Positions 61,101-64,000 of a stretch of DNA of 64,000 bases are shown piece by piece (the first letter of the stretch is position 1; the number at the start of each line of letters is the position of its first letter). The notes under the pieces were generated by a model. That model was not told the DNA's origin. It saw only the letters and a list, made by a program, of their open reading frames with translations, and made no database searches. The position numbers and the translations under genes were made by a program. This DNA is from Mimachlamys varia (lineage: Eukaryota; Mollusca; Bivalvia; Pectinida; Pectinidae). The stretch lies in assembly GCA_947623455.1 (NCBI GenBank), contig OX392528.1, positions 54,206,322 to 54,270,321 of the forward strand, in the 5' to 3' direction.

Positions 61101-63219
61101 TCTTCTTGATGTTATTCACTGTGTTCAAAATGAGAATATTTCCATTTATCATACTAGTGTAGTAATATTAAATTTTCAGGGCTTGGAAGGTTTTGCATTC
61201 AGGAACATACATGTAATTGAAAAATTAATGTAACACGACAAAGGTTTTGCATATTCAGGCCTAATGCCCATGCATCTTCAGCCTGAAAATATGTGTTTCA
61301 CTCAAAATTATAAATATAACATAGAAAAAAACAAAAACAAAAAAATATATAAAAAAGAAAAACAGTACAATGGACTTTTGAATTTGATCTTTAATTCACT
61401 GCTACATATGGCCTGTAGGATCATGCTTTTCAACATTTTGTGTGTACATTTCCACAGGGAAGTTTGATATTGAGTGATTCCCTGAACCATGCGTCACTGG
61501 TGCTCGGGTCCAGACTAAGTGGTGCTACAATCAGGACCTACAAACACAACAGTAAGTGAACACATGAAATTACGGGTCTGAATGATCCACAGGTTTCAAC
61601 CTCTGAAACCTCCAATGAGGCCCCCCCCCCCGGAGATCTCCTTCTTTCCATATTTCCAAAGAGGGAGAAGAAAGTGTGTGAAATGTGACTGAAACTGCAT
61701 TGCTCAATTTGTTTTTCCCTAATAATGTATCAAAATAACTAAACAAAGTATTCATTTGATCCAGATACACCTATTATTGTCATTGCACATATCCTGCAGT
61801 AACTAGGATTTCATTTGACCACAAGATGTAGATTTTGAGTTATTGTGGGTTTGGATTTCAACGAGGGAGATGACAAGGGAGATTTGTAAATTTTGACAGG
61901 TATGATGAATGCTTAATCTTTAGATACAGCCGAACCTCATTTTCTCGAAGTCGGTGGGACAAGGAATAAATTTAGTTTTATCCGAGTACAGTGGACTCCA
62001 CTTAATATCACTCCAGTTAATATCACATTCCGCTTTATATCATCTTTTCCCAAACACCATTTTTCTCTCTATATAATCTATGTAATTTTATTTGGTTAAA
62101 ATCATGTATTTTGAGGTGAATTCCTCTTAATATCATGTTTTTTCAACCAATCACATAAAATATCAAGAAAATGATGTCATTTCCATTGATTTCAGATACA
62201 AATTGTACAAAATGTTGCATAGAAAATAAAAAATAACCCCAAAAATGATTTTTAATTGAAATAATATTATCTTTAAACTTGAAACATCTTCATATGTACA
62301 TTGAATAGCTTACTTTTAGTTATGGGGATTGAAAATGCACTACATTTAGTGGAAAAAACATGTTTCTGTTAATGTCACATTCCTGTTAATATCATGTTTT
62401 TGTCTGACAAATGCAACATGATATAAAGAGGAGTGCACTATGTTTCAGTTTAGTGAGGTTACTTTGTGTTAAGACTGGCCAGGACTGACAGAATACTTTT
62501 AAGTAAAACGGGTGCTCGAGTTACATGAGTTTGAGATAACAAGGTTCAACTGTATATTGACCTTGACCCAATTCGAAGGTCACTGATGAATAAATTAGGG
62601 AGGAGGCTCAAATATTTATATTTTGACAGTATCATGTTATTTCCTGATCAGTTTTTCTTATTTTTTTTATTATTGAAACAAAAGATATATTAAGTGGTGT
62701 TATATGCTTTTCACCTCTCATGTGAAAAGGTTGAAGGAATAAGTTTCTTCCTCAGAGTATGGTCAATAGTATTACTAGGGAGATGGTGCCTGACTGTTTC
62801 ATGTAGTATGTAACTGTTAAAGTGAAATTGTTCGTGGCATGGAAATTTTTGCCTATTTCGCTTGCTTTAAATCTCGGCGAATATAATTTTACTTGAACAT
62901 ATGCAACACTACCCAAACTCTCCAGTGTCTAATAGTAATATAGGCACATAATACGAAATAGCACGACTAATAACGTGAAGATTTCCACATCGCAATGAGT
63001 TTGGAGGCTGACAAAGCGAAAAATTTGTCAGGCAAAAAAAACAACTTTTACAAATATTTATGAAATTTTTAGCATAACAACTTGTTGACATGGAATGAAT
63101 AACTTATTTTTAGATATGAATGACCTGGAGGATAAACTGCGTACAGCGGTGGTAGAGGGGCAGCCCAGAACACGCCGGCCCTGGAAAAAAATCCTGATTG
63201 TCGTGGAAGGAGTTTACAG
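54974..63219 (+). CDS. SPTLC2: Serine palmitoyltransferase subunit 2 (partial, first 7 exons)
   Basis: SPTLC2 is the PLP-binding catalytic subunit of the ER-membrane enzyme that joins L-serine and palmitoyl-CoA into 3-ketodihydrosphingosine, the committed step of sphingolipid synthesis. Exons 54974-55102, 57718-57888, 58935-59089, 59734-59879, 60891-61015, 61458-61551 and 63114-63219 join with consistent phases to 308 codons plus two bases. Residues 1-43 are Asn/His/Gly-rich. A membrane segment ([20 protein letters not shown]) spans about 60-79. The alpha-oxoamine synthase fold follows, with [29 protein letters not shown] and [20 protein letters not shown]; the His of NHAS is the family residue that stacks on PLP. 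Then VEGVYR/S at the right edge. The PLP-binding lysine lies beyond the window. An in-frame upstream ATG at 54929 would add 15 residues; the later one fits a GATGGCG context better. Confidence 0.96.
55110..57245. other. SPTLC2 intron 1, no feature seen
   Basis: AT-rich, with poly-A and poly-T runs. No exon and no structured repeat recognised before the MITE relic at 57261. Confidence 0.6.
57261..57574. mobile_element. TTAA-flanked MITE, copy D (degraded, internally deleted)
   Basis: Begins acaatatacgtaacttcagg and ends ttacgtatattgggcct with TTAA at 57575-57578; the left TTAA is lost. About 70 bp shorter than copies A-C, missing part of the middle. Same orientation as copy C. Confidence 0.8.
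57718..57888 (+). CDS. SPTLC2: SPTLC2 exon 2 (membrane segment)
   Basis: Acceptor ttcaacag|AAACCA and donor TTACCT|gtaagt; phase 0 at both ends, 57 codons. Encodes [16 protein letters not shown], then the transmembrane segment, then [13 protein letters not shown]. Confidence 0.95.
57900..58930. other. SPTLC2 intron 2, nothing specific seen
   Basis: Weakly repetitive phrases ('agtttcttg', 'atacctagaaggct') occur near 58279-58330, but no defined repeat. Confidence 0.5.
58935..59089 (+). CDS. SPTLC2: SPTLC2 exon 3
   Basis: Acceptor gtgacag|GGGTTT and donor CTTTAC|gtacgt; phase 0 in, phase 2 out. Encodes [20 protein letters not shown], then [20 protein letters not shown], typical of SPTLC2. Confidence 0.96.
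59734..59879 (+). CDS. SPTLC2: SPTLC2 exon 4
   Basis: Acceptor ttctag|AAATAC and donor GTTAG|gtaagt; phase 2 in, phase 1 out. Encodes [20 protein letters not shown] and CSSPQQL, the start of the catalytic domain. Confidence 0.96.
59965..60046. repeat. 83-bp palindromic repeat, copy 5
   Basis: Runs from ctcattcacccctgaaattt to cttgagggtggatgag. It retains 'ccaacctttgaattggaaga' in the middle. Confidence 0.75.
60225..60300 (-). repeat. tRNA-derived SINE head
   Basis: Minus strand: agctcaattggttgagcgtc, then ctagagtttagccggttttg. Same head as 30523-30586. Confidence 0.6.
60618..60832 (+). mobile_element. tRNA-derived SINE, plus orientation
   Basis: Head with gttaaggtatcccgacatcc, B-box-like gcgagttcaaattcc, core cagggtactccagctttcct, tail taataggacgtaaaacaaaa. 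A poly-G run (60629-60638) replaces part of the head. It ends 58 bp before exon 60891. Confidence 0.8.
60891..61015 (+). CDS. SPTLC2: SPTLC2 exon 5
   Basis: Acceptor tctttag|GTTACT and donor GGCAAG|gttggt; phase 1 in, phase 0 out. Encodes [20 protein letters not shown] and then [17 protein letters not shown]. Confidence 0.96.
61458..61551 (+). CDS. SPTLC2: SPTLC2 exon 6 (NHAS motif)
   Basis: Acceptor tccacag|GGAAGT and donor CAACA|gtaagt; phase 0 in, phase 1 out. Encodes [20 protein letters not shown] and [11 protein letters not shown]. Confidence 0.97.
61590..61907. repeat. Interspersed repeat, copy 3 (gaaacctccaatgagg type)
   Basis: Runs from 'tttcaacctctgaaacctcc' to 'ttttgacaggtatg', with a C run at 61621-61630. 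Shares all main blocks with 20802-21135. Confidence 0.8.
61927..62552. mobile_element. Outer MITE of a nested pair, TA duplication
   Basis: Left end cagccgaacctcattttctc; right end inverse gagataacaaggttcaactg; TA flanks both sides (61925-61926 and 62553-62554). Split by the inner element at 61989-62438. Without it, the outer element is about 175 bp, similar to the pogo-like MITEs. Confidence 0.8.
61989..62438. mobile_element. Inner MITE of the nested pair
   Basis: Left end cagtggactccacttaatat; right end inverse atataaagaggagtgcact; TA on both sides. The interior repeats 'taatatcac-tt' motifs. No transposase. Confidence 0.75.
62560..63105. other. SPTLC2 intron 6, nothing further seen
   Basis: AT-rich sequence between the nested MITEs and exon 63114. 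No exon or defined repeat. Confidence 0.55.
63114..63219 (+). CDS. SPTLC2: SPTLC2 exon 7 (last in window)
   Basis: Acceptor ttttag|ATATGA and donor TTACAG|gtacaa; phase 1 in, phase 2 out. Encodes [34 protein letters not shown]. The next exon, carrying the SMEGS-type start, is outside the window. Confidence 0.96.
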
Positions 63220-63279
63220 GTACAACATGTCATATACGTCGAATCATATGTCATATAAAACTTGAAATGCCAGTCTAGC

Positions 63280-63421
63280 TTGAGTAGCTGCAAGTTGAAA
63301 CTGTTTTATCCAAATTTTTTTGTTTTCTTAAAGTTTGTATTCTTTTTATCTTGAGTAGCTGCAAGTTGAAACTGTTTTATCCAAATTTTTTTGTTTTCTT
63401 AAAGTTTGTATTCTTTTTATA
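63280..63421. repeat. Tandem duplication, 71-bp unit, two copies
   Basis: 'ttgagtagctgcaagttgaa' to 'gtttgtattctttttat' occurs twice at 63280 and 63351, essentially identical, so recent. Confidence 0.9.
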
Positions 63422-63429
63422 TATGTTTT

Positions 63430-63640
63430 TATGCCCCCACTGTGAAATGGGGGGGGGGGAGCATATAGTGTTACCCATGTCCGTCCTGTCGCGTCCGTCC
63501 CATCCCATCCTGTCCTGTGGTAATGTAACCAGCTTTTTAAAATAACTACCGATCCGATTGTCATCTAACTTCGCATCCATAAGTAATAAGCATGATGAAC
63601 TAATTTCATATGGGGGAAGGGGGCATTTATGTCTCACAGA
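63430..63640. repeat. Interspersed repeat relic (gccccca...gggggcat)
   Basis: 'tgcccccactgtgaaatggg' with a G run, 'catatagtgttacccatgtc' and 'gtccgtcc' motifs; 'gggggcatttatgtctcaca' near 63619 may be the other end. Family not named. Confidence 0.5.
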
Positions 63641-64000
63641 CATTTCAAGTTTCTATAATACTCCATTATATAGACTACTCAATGCTGAAGATATCACCTC
63701 AAAGTGGCCTTGACATGCCTACTCCTATAGCCTGGAACCAGCCTATAATCATACCAACCTACCTTATCTCTCTGTTCTTTGATTTGTTTAATTAATTACA
63801 ACATGTTTCCCACCATCAACAGTGACGTGCTATGCTATTTTTGCAATAATCTATATTAAGCATTGGTTTCCCCCAAGAAATGAAATTGACCAATGGACAA
63901 TGGTTGCAGTCCATGTCAACTACATTAACTTTTGTAAGACGCGATATATTTCATTTCCTGCCAAATTAAGAAAATGTCACATGACTCAATTGTCCTTTTG

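Noticed and set aside
1..64000. Retroviral, LINE or transposase coding sequence
   Set aside because: No reverse transcriptase, gag, integrase or transposase motif was found in the open frames. All mobile elements here look non-autonomous.

Overview
This is a stretch of animal nuclear genome. It is AT-rich, its genes are split into many short exons with GT-AG introns, and the introns are full of short inverted-repeat DNA transposons (MITEs), tRNA-derived SINEs and tandem arrays. The repeat style (SINEs with a tRNA-like head and a shared 'tctccg-ta-ctcc' core, TTAA-flanked MITEs, a 'gccataactct' family) looks molluscan, probably bivalve. That is an inference from pattern, not from any search.

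Three protein genes could be rebuilt exon by exon, with reading phase agreeing at every junction. (1) Minus strand, about 21.8 kb down to 316 and continuing off the left edge: the 5' part of a large gene, 15 coding exons and 838 codons in this window. It reads as the N-terminal tail of an axonemal dynein heavy chain. (2) Minus strand, 54535 down to 30396: a complete reticulon gene, 8 coding exons, 340 codons, with an acidic N-terminal half, a reticulon homology domain and a C-terminal KxKxx-type ER retrieval signal. (3) Plus strand, 54974 to 63219 and continuing off the right edge: the first 7 coding exons (308 codons) of serine palmitoyltransferase subunit 2 (SPTLC2). Reticulon and SPTLC2 are head to head, with only 438 bp between their start codons. 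Both products work in the ER membrane, one shaping tubules and one making sphingolipid precursors.

Layout: 1-19.8 kb is dynein coding exons and introns. 19.8-21.8 kb is the intron to a probable 5' UTR exon. 21.9-26.8 kb is intergenic, with repeats. About 26.8-30.4 kb is the putative long 3' UTR and downstream flank of reticulon. 30.4-54.5 kb is reticulon, including a 14.3 kb intron. 54.5-55.0 kb is the shared promoter. 55-64 kb is SPTLC2.

I found no CRISPR, rRNA, functional tRNA gene, reverse transcriptase or viral coding region. No new biochemical system is evident. The points most worth following are structural: a tandem array that repeats a splice donor at the edge of a reticulon exon, a 12-copy array of a tRNA-like Pol III head, transposons inserted within 15-22 bp of splice junctions, and nested MITEs.
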